Positions 36,067 to 47,051 of a DNA stretch of 64,000 nucleotides are shown piece after piece; position 1 is the stretch's first letter; the number at the start of each line of letters is the position of its first letter. Both the position numbers and the translations under genes were made by a program. The notes under the pieces were generated by a model. That model ran no database searches and was not told the origin of the DNA. It saw nothing but the letters and a program-made list of their open reading frames with translations. The DNA is taken from the NCBI RefSeq assembly GCF_021917145.1, contig NC_061075.1, positions 6,843,240-6,907,239 on the forward strand. The letters run 5' to 3'. This stretch comes from Hypomesus transpacificus (lineage: Eukaryota; Chordata; Actinopteri; Osmeriformes; Osmeridae).

Positions 36067-39000
36067 ACGTAAATGGAACCCCTTCTGAAACCTGTGACCT
36101 AGCTCAGTTATATGAAGAGAGCTGTGCCAATGCACCTAAGGGTACAAAAATAGCCATTCAAGCTACCCAGAGAATCAAAGCTTTCGAAGAGCTGTTTTAT
36201 GCTCCAGTCCTCGTCAACCACAGTGTGCAGCTTAAAGGCATGTGGGACTCTGGCTCTATGGTATGTAGCATCAGTGAGGAAGCAGTAGAGAAGCTCAGAT
36301 GTGCTGATGTTTTGCCAGAGAAGCGGTACCCCGAAGAGAACATTGTCTTGATTGGTTGTGGTGGTCTGAAGACCCAGCCTGAGGGCTTTTATGACTTGGA
36401 GATGCAGCTGTATGGTGTTCCATGTATTGTATCCACTTTGGTTGTGTTTGGCCAGCAGGATGATCTCATATTGGGCTCGAATATCATCAAATATGTCACT
36501 CATGTCCTGAAAGGTGGTGACGAGTACTGGGATCTTGCATCTTTTCATGACCATCAATCTGACCCCGAGATCGGTCACTTCTTGTCCATGTTCACAAATG
36601 TCGAGCGCTGGAAGGGGAGCGCAGTCCCTGAAAAGATAGGAACGGTTAAGCTCACCCAGGCTGTGACCCTCCTACCCAAGCATGAACACTTGGTTTGGGG
36701 CAGACTCCCTGCTAAGTCGCCTATGTCACCTGGCAGCACTGTTGTCGTGGAGCAGACCAACTCAAAAGCCATGCCACGAGGTGTCCTAGTGGGTCGTCTT
36801 GTCACACCTCTCTGGGGTGATAGATGGGTGCCAATGACTGTTGTGAACCCATCTGACAAAGCGATTACACTGAAGAGGAATTGCAAGTTGGCTGATGTGT
36901 TCCCGTGCTTGGCAGTCGAGGATCTTGATGTTTTCCAGGGCTCACAGGCAGCTTCGGAGAAAGAGCAACCTGACACTGAGAAACGACAGCATGATGCTTC
37001 TTCCGGTGCTAGTCTTTCATCCCAGTCCGGCAAAAGTCTGTCAGAGTTGGGTCTAAGCGACGTCGATGTAGCCTCATGTCAGGTTAGCGAAGCTTGTAGG
37101 TCCCAGCTCAAGCAACTGATAACTGACTATCAAGACATCTTCTCCAAGCACTCGCTTGACTGCGGTGAGGTCAAGGGTTACGCACACCGCATCCGTCTCA
37201 CTGACGATCGCCCGTTTCGCCTACCATACAGGAGAGTCCCTCCAGCCCACTATCAGAAGTTGAGGCAGGCTCTCACTGATATGGAGGAAAAGGGAATCAT
37301 CAGAAAGTCCACAAGCGAATATGCGTCTCCTTTGGTGATGGTGTGGAAAAAGGATGGTGGGTTGCGGGTTTGCAATGACTTCAGGTGGTTGAATGTCAGA
37401 ACCATAAAGGATGCACATCCCCTGCCTCACCAGTCAGACTGTCTCGCTGCCCTTGGTGGCAACTGCTTCTTTAGCACGATGGACCTCACCTCTGGCTTCT
37501 TCAACATTCCGATGCATGAAGACGACAAGAAGTACACAGCTTTCACGACTCCTCTCGGGCTGCATGAATACAACCGCATGCCACAAGGTCTGTGTAATAG
37601 CCCTGCTTCCTTCATGAGGGTGATGACTGGTATCTTTGGGGACATGAACTTCACAAAGCTTCTGTGTTATCTTGATGACCTTCTTGTCTTTGCCCCAACG
37701 GAGGAAGAGGCTCTGTCCAGACTCGAAGCGGTGTTTCAGAGGTTGCGGGCGAACAACCTGAAACTGGCTCCTAAAAAGTGCCACCTTCTGCAGAAGCAAG
37801 TCCGGTTCCTTGGCCACATCATCAACGGTGGGGGTGTGTCCGTCGATCCAGCCAAGGTGGAAGTAATCAACAGCATGCAGGTACAAGACCTCATGGATAC
37901 AGATGGATGCACGCCTTCTGTTCGAAGACTCAGATCATTCCTCGGCATGGTGTTCTACTATCAACACTTTATCCCCAACCTGTCTTCCACTGCAAAGCCG
38001 CTGTTCGCACTTACAGCTGGTCAGAAGAGGCGAGGGAAGTCAGCTAAGGGTAGAAAGCCCCAATCGGCCTACCGTAAACTCACTGCTGCGGATTGGACAG
38101 AGGAATGTGTGAGCGCTTTTGAGCACATGAAGGCCAGGCTGTTGGACTGCGTCATGCTGGCTCATCCGGACTTCGATGAACCATTTATCTTGTCAACAGA
38201 TGCGTCTTTGGATGGACTTGGTGCGGTACTCTCCCAAGTGCCCCGAGGAGAATCCAAGGCCAGACCGATTGCTTTTGCGAGCAAGACCCTCAGCGCATCA
38301 CAGCGGAAATATCCAGCTCACAGGCTGGAGTTCATGGCCCTGAAGTGGAGTGTGTGTGAAAAGTTTAGTCACTGGCTGAAGGGTCATAGCTTCACCATTT
38401 GGACTGATAATAATCCACTTACTTACCTTCTAACAAAGCCGAAGCTAGACGCATGTGAGATCCGCTGGGTGTCTAAGCTGGCGTCGTACACCTTTGATCT
38501 CAAACACTTACCTGGGAAGAAAAATGTGGTGGCAGATGCCTTGAGTCGCGATCCCTTTGCGAGAACCATTGGCCAGAGGCTGCTCAAGGAGCCATATTCC
38601 ACTCTGACTCAGGAAGCCGATGAGGTGGAAGGGGATTCTGTGCAGGATGTTTTCAGGCTCAGCTGCCAGTCTCAAACCCTCAGACTGGAAAACCATCCAC
38701 TACCCAGGACGGGGTACGACACAGCCGAAATCAGAGCTCTCTGTCAGGCCCACTGTGCCTGGAATGACACGGCAGAGTCCAGGGCACTCTTCTTGACACA
38801 AAAAGTCCAACAACGCTCAAGTGGTCAAGATGCACTGCCCATGTTCTCTGCCCAGGAGCTACAGCTGGCTCAAGAGCAAGATCCAGTTATCTCCAGGGTG
38901 TTGCCCTTTGTTTCTGCCAGGAGACGACCGTCTAGGCGAGAAAGGCATGGTGCTGACTCGAAGGTCCTCAGATTGTTGAAGCAATGGGAAAGGCTGGAAG

Positions 39001-40637
39001 TCCATGATGGAGTTCTGTATCGGGTCTCAAGAGATCCAGTTTCCAAGCAGCGACGATCCCAATATGTGTTGCCTCAGAGTCTAAAGGACAAAGCACTGTC
39101 CGGCATCCATGATCTGGCAGGTCATCAGGGCCAGGATCGTACTCTTTCGCTTGCAAGACAGCGTTTCTATTGGCCTGATATGGAAAAGGATGTGAGGGCA
39201 CATGTAAAATGCTGTCAGAGATGTGTGTTTGGGAAGTCACCGGAACCAGCTGCTCGCGCTCCTCTGGAGAGCATCAAGAGCTCAGCTCCAATGGAGTTAG
39301 TGTGCATGGATTTCTGGACTGCCGAAGACAGCAAGCAGCGGTCCGTTGATGTTTTGGTGGTCACCGACCACTACACCAAACTCGCTCATGCCTTCCCTTG
39401 TGCCGATCAAACGGCAAAGCAGGTCGCAAGGAAGCTTTGGGATAATGTGTTCTGTGTTTATGGTTTCCCGGCGAGGATACATTCCGACCAGGGCGCCAAT
39501 TTCGAGAGCAACCTGATTGCGGAGCTCCTCCGTTTGGCTGGTGTTGCAAAATCCCACACGACAGCTTACCATCCGATGGGCAATGGGGGTACCGAGCGAT
39601 TCAACCGCACCTTGGGCAACATGCTCCGAGCCCTTCCCCTAAAAGAAAAACAGCAATGGCCACAACAAGTCCAGACCCTCACGTTCGCATACAACGCCAC
39701 CGTCCACGAGACGACGGGTTACGCTCCATTCTTCCTCATGTTTGGGCGTGTCCCTAGGCTGCCGGTGGACGTCATGTTCAGGCGGGTTCTGGACGACCCT
39801 GAAGTTGCTGACTACGACACGTATGCAAAATCCCTGCTTTCTTGCTTGAAAAGTGCTATGGAGATCGCTCAGAAACATACTTCCTCTGAGCAGCAGCACC
39901 AGACCCGACAATACAACAAACGAGCCAAGGGCACCTTCCTGTCAGTGGGAGATCGTGTGTTGGTGTCAAATAAAGGGGGACGAGGAAAGAGGAAGTTAGC
40001 CGACAAATGGGAAGATGGAGTGTACACAGTGGTTGGAGTGAATCCAAGTATCCATGTCTACAAAATACAGGATGCCGTGGGACACACAAGAGTTGTGCAC
40101 AGGAATCTCTTACTGGAAGTGAACTTCTTGCCTCTCCCTGGATTGGACCAAGCCGAGTCTGCTGATGCAACTGATCAGTCGTGGGCTGAAGAGGAGTCTG
40201 ATAAGGAAGATCGCGTCTCTGATGATGATGAAATGGCTTCAGTGTCTGGAGAATTGACTCAGGGTGAACATGCCCAGGACGTGTCAGATTCCAGAGATGA
40301 AGAGGAGCTCTCAATCTCATCACTTGACGACTCACCTGAGTCCGAGTTGGCTGTTGCAGAAGAGCATGCTCAGCCTAGTCCAGCACTCTGTCCTGCTGCT
40401 GTTATCAATGACTGTCCATCCATCTCAGTCGCTCCACACAGAGACACAAGGCCAGCCCAGCATGCTGACACCTCAGGTTGCACTGACTCTCATGCACACG
40501 CTGAGGATGATGGCATTGTCAGAACACGTGCTGGAAGATTGGTGAAATCAGTGAACAGATTGATAGAATCTATGGTTCAGAAACCATTGTTTGAAAGGTC
40601 CAAGTTTTTTATGGACGGCCGTTCCCAGCTGTTTTAA
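36060..40637 (+). CDS. pol: Ty3/Gypsy Pol polyprotein (protease-RT-RNase H-integrase)
   Basis: 1,525 codons uninterrupted; the listed start is a GTG, and the frame is really open from 36003 without an ATG, so it must be made by recoding or reinitiation. Domains in order: aspartic protease, WDSGSMV near residue 62; reverse transcriptase about 380-620 with MPQGLCNSPASF and the catalytic YLDD near 535; RNase H, STDASLDGLGAVLS near 713, and WTDNNPLTYL; integrase with an HHCC zinc finger (GHQGQDRT...CCQRC) near 1020 and a DD35E core: Asp in VCMDFW, Asp in IHSDQGAN, Glu in GGTERFNRT, with exactly 35 residues between the last two. The C-terminal 200 residues are acidic, Ser/Asp-rich and unconserved. 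All catalytic residues are present, so it may encode active enzymes. Confidence 0.95.
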   Translation: MGYVNGTPSETCDLAQLYEESCANAPKGTKIAIQATQRIKAFEELFYAPVLVNHSVQLKGMWDSGSMVCSISEEAVEKLRCADVLPEKRYPEENIVLIGCGGLKTQPEGFYDLEMQLYGVPCIVSTLVVFGQQDDLILGSNIIKYVTHVLKGGDEYWDLASFHDHQSDPEIGHFLSMFTNVERWKGSAVPEKIGTVKLTQAVTLLPKHEHLVWGRLPAKSPMSPGSTVVVEQTNSKAMPRGVLVGRLVTPLWGDRWVPMTVVNPSDKAITLKRNCKLADVFPCLAVEDLDVFQGSQAASEKEQPDTEKRQHDASSGASLSSQSGKSLSELGLSDVDVASCQVSEACRSQLKQLITDYQDIFSKHSLDCGEVKGYAHRIRLTDDRPFRLPYRRVPPAHYQKLRQALTDMEEKGIIRKSTSEYASPLVMVWKKDGGLRVCNDFRWLNVRTIKDAHPLPHQSDCLAALGGNCFFSTMDLTSGFFNIPMHEDDKKYTAFTTPLGLHEYNRMPQGLCNSPASFMRVMTGIFGDMNFTKLLCYLDDLLVFAPTEEEALSRLEAVFQRLRANNLKLAPKKCHLLQKQVRFLGHIINGGGVSVDPAKVEVINSMQVQDLMDTDGCTPSVRRLRSFLGMVFYYQHFIPNLSSTAKPLFALTAGQKRRGKSAKGRKPQSAYRKLTAADWTEECVSAFEHMKARLLDCVMLAHPDFDEPFILSTDASLDGLGAVLSQVPRGESKARPIAFASKTLSASQRKYPAHRLEFMALKWSVCEKFSHWLKGHSFTIWTDNNPLTYLLTKPKLDACEIRWVSKLASYTFDLKHLPGKKNVVADALSRDPFARTIGQRLLKEPYSTLTQEADEVEGDSVQDVFRLSCQSQTLRLENHPLPRTGYDTAEIRALCQAHCAWNDTAESRALFLTQKVQQRSSGQDALPMFSAQELQLAQEQDPVISRVLPFVSARRRPSRRERHGADSKVLRLLKQWERLEVHDGVLYRVSRDPVSKQRRSQYVLPQSLKDKALSGIHDLAGHQGQDRTLSLARQRFYWPDMEKDVRAHVKCCQRCVFGKSPEPAARAPLESIKSSAPMELVCMDFWTAEDSKQRSVDVLVVTDHYTKLAHAFPCADQTAKQVARKLWDNVFCVYGFPARIHSDQGANFESNLIAELLRLAGVAKSHTTAYHPMGNGGTERFNRTLGNMLRALPLKEKQQWPQQVQTLTFAYNATVHETTGYAPFFLMFGRVPRLPVDVMFRRVLDDPEVADYDTYAKSLLSCLKSAMEIAQKHTSSEQQHQTRQYNKRAKGTFLSVGDRVLVSNKGGRGKRKLADKWEDGVYTVVGVNPSIHVYKIQDAVGHTRVVHRNLLLEVNFLPLPGLDQAESADATDQSWAEEESDKEDRVSDDDEMASVSGELTQGEHAQDVSDSRDEEELSISSLDDSPESELAVAEEHAQPSPALCPAAVINDCPSISVAPHRDTRPAQHADTSGCTDSHAHAEDDGIVRTRAGRLVKSVNRLIESMVQKPLFERSKFFMDGRSQLF

Positions 40638-40967
40638 AAGTTGGGCGTGACTAAGTGTTGAAAGTGCTTATGTGATACATTTTCAAAAGGGGCCAACTAT
40701 GAGGTTTTATAAACCTGCAAATGTCTATGGACTATGTATTTTGGGCCAAATGCTGTGTGACGTACGAGGCGTCACATCAAATAAGGGGAATCTAGAGATT
40801 TGATCAACCTCTTTCTTTCCTGAACCTTGTGTTAAGGTAGCTTTCAAGTTGACTATGTGGACAAGGTCCATTGTTCATTTGTGCCAGGTTGTGTCAGTGC
40901 TAGACTTTTTGTACGCCTGTGAAGACATCCTTAAATCAGGATGTTGGTGAATTTCAGGAGGGGTGTA

Positions 40968-41829
40968 TGTAACCAGGGTGAAACAGCGTTTTTTAGTTGT
41001 GTTGAAATGTCACCAATGCTGATTTAAATGTACCAGTATATGTTTAGGTACATTTGGTAACCTGTTCCTTTGTTGATGTGTTTTTGTACCTGTACTGTAG
41101 CTTTAAGAGAAGTCCGTGTTTTGTGACGTGTGTGTGGCGCCAAAGCTCAGAAGGCTTTTTACTGTCTGAGCGGAGGTATGTTGTTGTGTTTCTCGTCATA
41201 TTTTAGCATATAGGTCGTTTTGTGTACAATGAAAATGTTTAATGTGTAACTAAGTGTGTTGTGAATTAAGTGTGTGAACATGTTACAGCGCTGCTTTGTT
41301 AGCTAGCACTTAGTAAATGCACTTTTTGAGAGTTTTTGTTGTGTACATGTGCGTCCGGGTATTACAGTGTTTCCTCTTTATTTGTTTGCTAGGAGGGAAT
41401 GTTGGTCCCGACTACGACCGTTTATACTATTGACACGTTGGTTTCTTTGGCTCATACAGGTATGAATGTTTTATGTTCTTTATATTATCGATGCTGGTTA
41501 TGTTTGTGTATATGCAGTGAAGTGCATCTAGTATGTTATTCTATTTATTTTCATATTATTTTATACGTCGTCAGAAGGCTTTTTACTGTCTGAGCGGAGG
41601 AGGGAATGTTGGTCCCGACTACGACCGTTTATACTATTGACACGTTGGTTTCTTTGGCTCATACAGAAGCGAATAAATGAGAGAAAGCCAGCCTCCTTTG
41701 TGGTCCAGTCTCCCATCCTTCCATTCATCCAACATTCACACCCCCCCCAGAACACAACGCAGACGATTACGCCGTTAACGGATGTGCACTTCTATATATT
41801 AACACAAGAACTGTTGCACACCCGTTACA
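40968..41829 (+). repeat. 3' LTR of Ty3/Gypsy element
   Basis: 862 bp, matching the 5' LTR at a constant offset of 7,632 until a poly-C tract (eight C against nine). The spliced-duplicate structure is repeated here, so it existed before this insertion. Confidence 0.95.
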
Positions 41830-42468
41830 TATAACTAAATATATTTATTCAATACTGTGCAAATATCCTCATATGTCAAAAACTGGAAATACAGTCGTTA
41901 AGCTCCCGTGCAATCACTACACTCTACGTAGAGTCTACGTCCTCGTTATCAGTCCAGACTTAAATAGTTTACAGTTCATAAAACGCTTTTGTTTTCAAAT
42001 TGTATCTCGACTCGCGGTATCACTGGCACAGTTGACGCCACTCGCACAGTTTTTTTAAATTGGTGATCTACCGGCCACCAAATTTTGGGAGTTCGGAGTT
42101 TTCGGGCTCCACCAATAGACAAGTTCATGAGACGTTTCCGCTCTACTTCCTGAACTGCTCCCAACGGAAAAAATGTGATATTATATAATGACCACTAGAT
42201 GGCGCTAAAGTGCCAAACCTATTTTCTATGCTTGCCAGGGGCAGAACAGTGATCATGTTCGTAATGTTAGCAATACGTAACGCTAGCCGCAATGCTAATT
42301 TCCGCTATGTTAAACACTATTGATTTATGCTAAAACCGAAGTTCAATGTAAGTTAGCCTATTAATATAAATAGCCTACAGTATCCTCCGACCAGCGGTGG
42401 CGCTAATACCTCGGATACACATGAAAAAGGGGCCTGAGGGGAGAGTTCCGGCTTCAGGGGCCTGAGCA

Positions 42469-42812
42469 AGCCCCCACCCCTCGCCCCTCGGCTTGAAGCA
42501 ACGGCCCCGGTGGATGTAGGTGGTATTGCATTACGGTTATGTTTCCGACTCTTCCGGTCGTTTTTATTCTATTAACTCCGGTCAACATTTACAAAACTAT
42601 CTCCCCCAATAATTTTTGTTGGATTCTCGAACCTGGCTCATACTACTAGCTTTTTCATAAAATAATTTCTCCCAATTTTTGCCAAGTTTGAGACCAATCC
42701 GAAATGGGTAAACTAGCACCCCATTTATTTGCTTACGTCAATAAAAGTTGCCTGCAAATGTGCTGGCGGATACTAACAGGGCACGAGCACTAAAATTCAC
42801 ATTGGCCGATAG
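42469..42812 (+). repeat. dispersed repeat, right copy (matches 32087-32424)
   Basis: Same orientation as the left copy. It differs by scattered substitutions and small indels. Confidence 0.75.
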
Positions 42813-43480
42813 CCTGGAGCTGAATGATATTGAATGAGCACAGGGAGAGTGGCTTGAGTTGCCTGCCTTGTTTTGCAAGTTTAGCAAATCGTTGTCACAC
42901 ATACATGAAATGTTGTTAATATAGTTTATTCCCGTTATTTTAAAACGGATTTGATTTTTGTAAAAAAGTTCATGACATGATCGCAAATATATTATGTTAA
43001 GCGCAAGCATAGATTGTTGACATGTCTATCTGGAGCAAAGACGAAGATTAATACTTTAACTGTTAACCACAATAGGAAATGATAATATTTAAATAATATT
43101 AGTCTTGCCTTCAGAAGCTTTTGTTAAACACAACCATTATTCTTTTTTTGATCGTGCCAGACTGCTTTTGTGGGACAATGAAGGTCCTCAGTGACTATGT
43201 TTCACCCCCACTCAGTGGCGACTGGTCATTAGGGGCCCCCCACCTGTTATCAACAGAAAGAACTGCAACAAAATTATGTTCTTTTTTATTTCTCAAACAT
43301 TTTTATTTTCGTTTACTTCGAATAATTTATTATCTATGAATATAGCGTCTTCCTAAATTGTTTCGTTTCATTCGTTTGTGTTAAGATTGAATTTCATGTT
43401 CATTGGTCCCTGCCTTGCTGCTTCAGACTGCGTTCTGCCAATTCGAGTTAGCATAGGCTAATCGTGAAAGTGGGGCTCTG

Positions 43481-43903
43481 GTGGGGCTAGCCCCTCTCAC
43501 GATGCAATGTACATTGGACGTGGGAAAGTTTTAATACGCATGCTCAGAATGTAATGTAAGTAGATCACACAAAGTTGATGCCAAGTGGGGCTGAGATCCA
43601 GTTGCCCCACCACAGCGTCATTTCGTATTTCAGACCTGATTGGCTATCTGTCTTTCTGGCGCCAACATTAGTCGGCAAAAAGGAGAGCGTGGTGGGGCTA
43701 GCCCCTCTCTCACAATGCAATGTACATTGGACGTGGGAAAGTATTAATACGCATGCTCAGAATGGAATGTAATGTAAAGTAGATCACACAAATTTTATGC
43801 CAAGTGGGGCTTAGAGCCGGTTGCCCCAATACAGCGTCATTTTGTATTTCAGCCCTGATTGGCTGCTTGTCGCCAACATTAGTCGGCAAGAAGAGCGAGG
43901 ATA
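43481..43903. repeat. about 210-bp tandem duplication
   Basis: The two units begin near 43481 and 43691 (GGTGGGGCTAGCCCC). Shared landmarks in order are ATGCAATGTACATTGGACG, ACGCATGCTCAGAATG, AGTGGGGCT, CAGCGTCATTT and CAACATTAGTCGGCAA. Divergence is several percent, clearly older than the 160-bp duplication at 25651. Confidence 0.8.
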
Positions 43904-44040
43904 TGTAGCTAGATTGTCTTAGCTAGCTTGTTAGCTTCACAAACGCCAGATAACTTAAAAATGAATAAAGTGGATTTCATACTTGAACACCGGTTATAAA
44001 CCCTTAATTTGGAGGAGAAAGTTGAAGTAAAGCAGCTTAA

Positions 44041-44283
44041 GTGGTGCCCATTAGCCACGATATTGTCATCGCTCAAACTGCTGGTAAAAGTAACCGTAGG
44101 TTTAAAGTGGAGTGGTTTTTGAAGAAAAAGTGGCTAACGGTTAGTCTAGTTAGCATACAAAAGAAGACAGGTCTCTCTTCAAGTGAGCTCTCAGACTTGG
44201 TGAGTAAAAGCATATTTTATCATCCTGCCTTTGTGGTGCTGGTCCGTGCATTGGTCATATTTTGGGGCTGGATCGATAGATAA
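44041..44283 (+). pseudogene. hAT-type transposase N-terminal fragment
   Basis: Encodes PISHDIVIAQTAGKSNRRF, then KVEWFLKKKWLTVS. This resembles the zinc-finger entry region of hAT transposases of the ZMYM/TTF class, where the family continues into RLFCFPC. Here it diverges and stops. It is a truncated remnant. Confidence 0.5.
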
Positions 44284-44582
44284 AGATGGTGAAGTGTCAG
44301 TGTGTCCATGCTTATCTGGTTGTCATAGAATGGATCTGTATCCCTAAAAAGTTGTATTTCTGCTTCGTTGTGGCCTTCCGTTGTGTTGAGCTCATTGCTG
44401 TTTGCGCATGGCCCTGTATGCACGTTGGTTCTGAGCTTGGTTGCATTCCTAATTTAGGTTTGTAAATATGACAGTGGTAATTTTACATGTGTGTGTGTGT
44501 GTGAGAGAGACAAGGAGAACAATTACACAAGAAGGTCTCCCTCTCTCCAGTTTGTGTACTACAACACCTGGTAGAAGCAAGC

Positions 44583-45317
44583 TAGCCTGACGTTGTCATA
44601 CTCATAATTCTAGTCAGAATATGAGTCTGAGAACTCTCCGTTGGGCTTTGACTACAGGGCGTGTTTCAAACGAGCCTGGAAAACAAATGCCTCTTACCTC
44701 AATTGGATAAATCTACAACCAATCAAAGCAACAGAGTATGTGACGTGTGTTAAGCGCCGCATAGTTGTTGTCAACAGAACTAAACTGAAAGGCAGCTAAA
44801 TCTTTACTGACTAAACTGCAAGCAGACTTGAAGTAGGCTATGCTTGAACAATGAATACAAACGATTTTTGCCGGTGTTGTAAAATTAATTTAAGGGTAGG
44901 GGGAGTACTTGTTCACACGGTCAACCTTTTAGAGCGAAACAATAAAGGGCAATGCATATACAAACAAGTTCTCCGTTTAGGATTACAACTCCACAAAAGA
45001 AAAGGAGAAACCACAATGGCCACTGGGTTTTCATTGTGTCCCATCTTCTTCGCGACCATCGGGGCCAACTGATAAATTAAACTTTTACCGAATCCTGTAG
45101 GAAGGACGGCAAAAACATATTTTCCATCGACAAATGCCTTGATTGCGTCTCTCTGTTCCTCTTTCAAAATTAATGCGCTGTCGATGTCTTCTAAAACAGA
45201 CTCGATGGCAGAATTATAACATCCCAGATCTCCAGCGGTAGCCATGTTTGTTCAAAACGAATTCAACTTAAGCGCTCTTTTGTGTCGTGGGTGATTACGT
45301 TACTGTTGATCATCTTC
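44583..45317. mobile_element. truncated copy of the helicase-carrying transposon
   Basis: Starts TAGCCTGACGTTGTCATACT exactly like the element at 13381 and follows it for about 700 bp. It then breaks off after GTTGATCATC into the repeat at 45318-45375. One inverted end is missing. Confidence 0.75.
44913..45245 (-). pseudogene. RecQ-like helicase N-terminal fragment, copy 3
   Basis: 110 codons on the minus strand starting MATAGDLGCYNSAIESVLED, with the P-loop LPTGFGKSLIYQLAP and end point after VVSPF as in the copies at 13690 and 14263. Three independent copies with intact frame and the same truncation point show that this fragment is part of the transposon. Confidence 0.72.
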
Positions 45318-47051
45318 TTCATTTCTGGAAATGCATTTGAATTTGAATTGTGGTCACGATTTTGCAGCCACGTTCTTAAAACTAAGCTGTGGGGTAGTGG
45401 AGAGAGGGCGGGGGGGAGCAGCAGAGGGGGGGATGTGGTTGTAGAACATGCTGCAGTTCCAGAACAGTGTGTGAAAAACTTGTGTGCAAAACATTCACCT
45501 CACCGCAACCCATTTCTCATAGATACACCTGTATACTACCCCCGCTTCTTGACACTCTAAAACATGAAACATAACCGTCAGTGAGCTTGTGAAATGGGAG
45601 GATATTCATTTCTATGCCAAATGCTGTGGGTCACATCACATGTTCAAGTCAGTTCATACACAGATACCACCTTTGATTTGGTGCAGGACAATGTACTGCT
45701 CTACAATGTTGGATTCAATGTTTGTGCATACATCCATTGTCCATTCAGGAATGTGTTCAGTTACATATACTGTAAGAATGACAATTTACTGTATATCCTA
45801 TTACACTTATGCATATTTCAAAAAGTTGATAATATCAACACATAGCATGTATGTGTACACAAAACAATGCTATCTGTACATCACAATCCAAAACTGTGGG
45901 TGTGAAACCATTTATGTTGTCTTAATGAGAATGATGTACATGGCTCCAGGAGGTTGTTTCGATGGCCTTATTGGACCCAGAAACTCAGTTCCAGATACCA
46001 GTTGCATTCAATCGGAGGTGGTCCAGCAGTACAGGCTGTGTTTGGATTCAGAGGCAGAGCAGGAGATCTTCATGGAGGAGTGAGTTGAAAGGACCTGACT
46101 TTAACACTTAAGACTGGTTCAGTTTTTATCTAGAAGATAAAATGATAGTAGGTTTGGAATTAACCTACCACTAGACCATACACAGTAGATTTAAAATGTA
46201 AGGTTTCCAAAAGGCTCGCAGAGACTTTCACTCAATTCTCGCAACAGAAAACAAAGTAAATATTTTATAGTGGGTCCTTAGATAACCGTTTCCTAAGTGA
46301 TTCACATTGAAACACTTGATTTGGAACATTTAGTACTGAACCTCATTCAGGATCTTGCCTGACCCCTACTGGTAGCTTGTGGTACCTCCTCTTGAACCAC
46401 TGAATGAGTGAATATGAAATCATATTTATGTTAATATTATTAAAAGATGCAGTGCAAAAGGTTCATTTGATCATAAACTTATACCACATCATTGTATGTA
46501 TTGTTTCATGAATAGACTGCTGGGTAACTTGGCTTACAAAGAACAACATTCACAGATCAACTTACCGGTAACAGGCAGGTTAAATATACTGCTTATTTAA
46601 AGATCATTGTAGGGGTGATGGGACCACACCTCTGTCTCTTCTGCAGTTCTGCTCAAATTGTGGAATGTATTCACAAGGGGGTAGTATATATGCACATATA
46701 TGCTCAGTCACAGTGCTAAGGCTCCTGTCATTTTATCTGTGAGAAAATACATTTGTACAGTCACAGACACAGCTTTAAGAAACCACTAATCAAAGCACAT
46801 AATCCTGTTTAACAGCGCAACTATTTATGCAGTAAAAAACGTTTTTTCCATGGAACAAGGTTTTTTTGTTGCTAACTGTTACCCCATTCGGAACAAGCTT
46901 TAGCCCAGACTATGATCTACATGTTCTATATATTACTAATTACAGAATTGACCTATGTGATGTTGTATTGGAGACGTATTCCTGTTGCACTGTGTAATGC
47001 ATGTATACAATGGGAATGTTCCCAGACAACACACACCTGCATTATTTGTGG

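Larger units (their letters stand above)
33336..41829 (+). mobile_element. full-length young Ty3/Gypsy LTR retrotransposon
   Basis: 8.49-kb element with 863- and 862-bp LTRs, intact gag and pol, and a 4-bp TATA target duplication (33332-33335 and 41830-41833). LTRs start TGTAACCAGGG and end CCGTTACA. The only LTR difference I found is one C in a homopolymer (nine against eight). A primer-binding-site candidate TGGTGCCGTGACC follows the 5' LTR at 34200; a purine tract (AGGAGGGG) precedes the 3' LTR. Domain order protease-RT-RNase H-integrase places it in Ty3/Gypsy (Metaviridae). There is no envelope ORF and no chromodomain; a GPY/F-like module follows the integrase. It inserted into repeats between spata1 and vtg. 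Confidence 0.95.
41830..44582. other. repeat-rich intergenic region downstream of the Ty3 element
   Basis: Contains the second copy of the 340-bp dispersed repeat (42469-42812), a 210-bp tandem duplication (43481-about 43903), and a transposase-like fragment at 44041-44283. The remainder (about 41834-42420 and 42816-43400) shows no exon I can support. Confidence 0.5.

Noticed and set aside
36108-40335. Several 90-160 codon minus-strand frames across the Ty3 pol
   Set aside because: Shadows of a long conserved sense ORF; they carry no domain I recognise.
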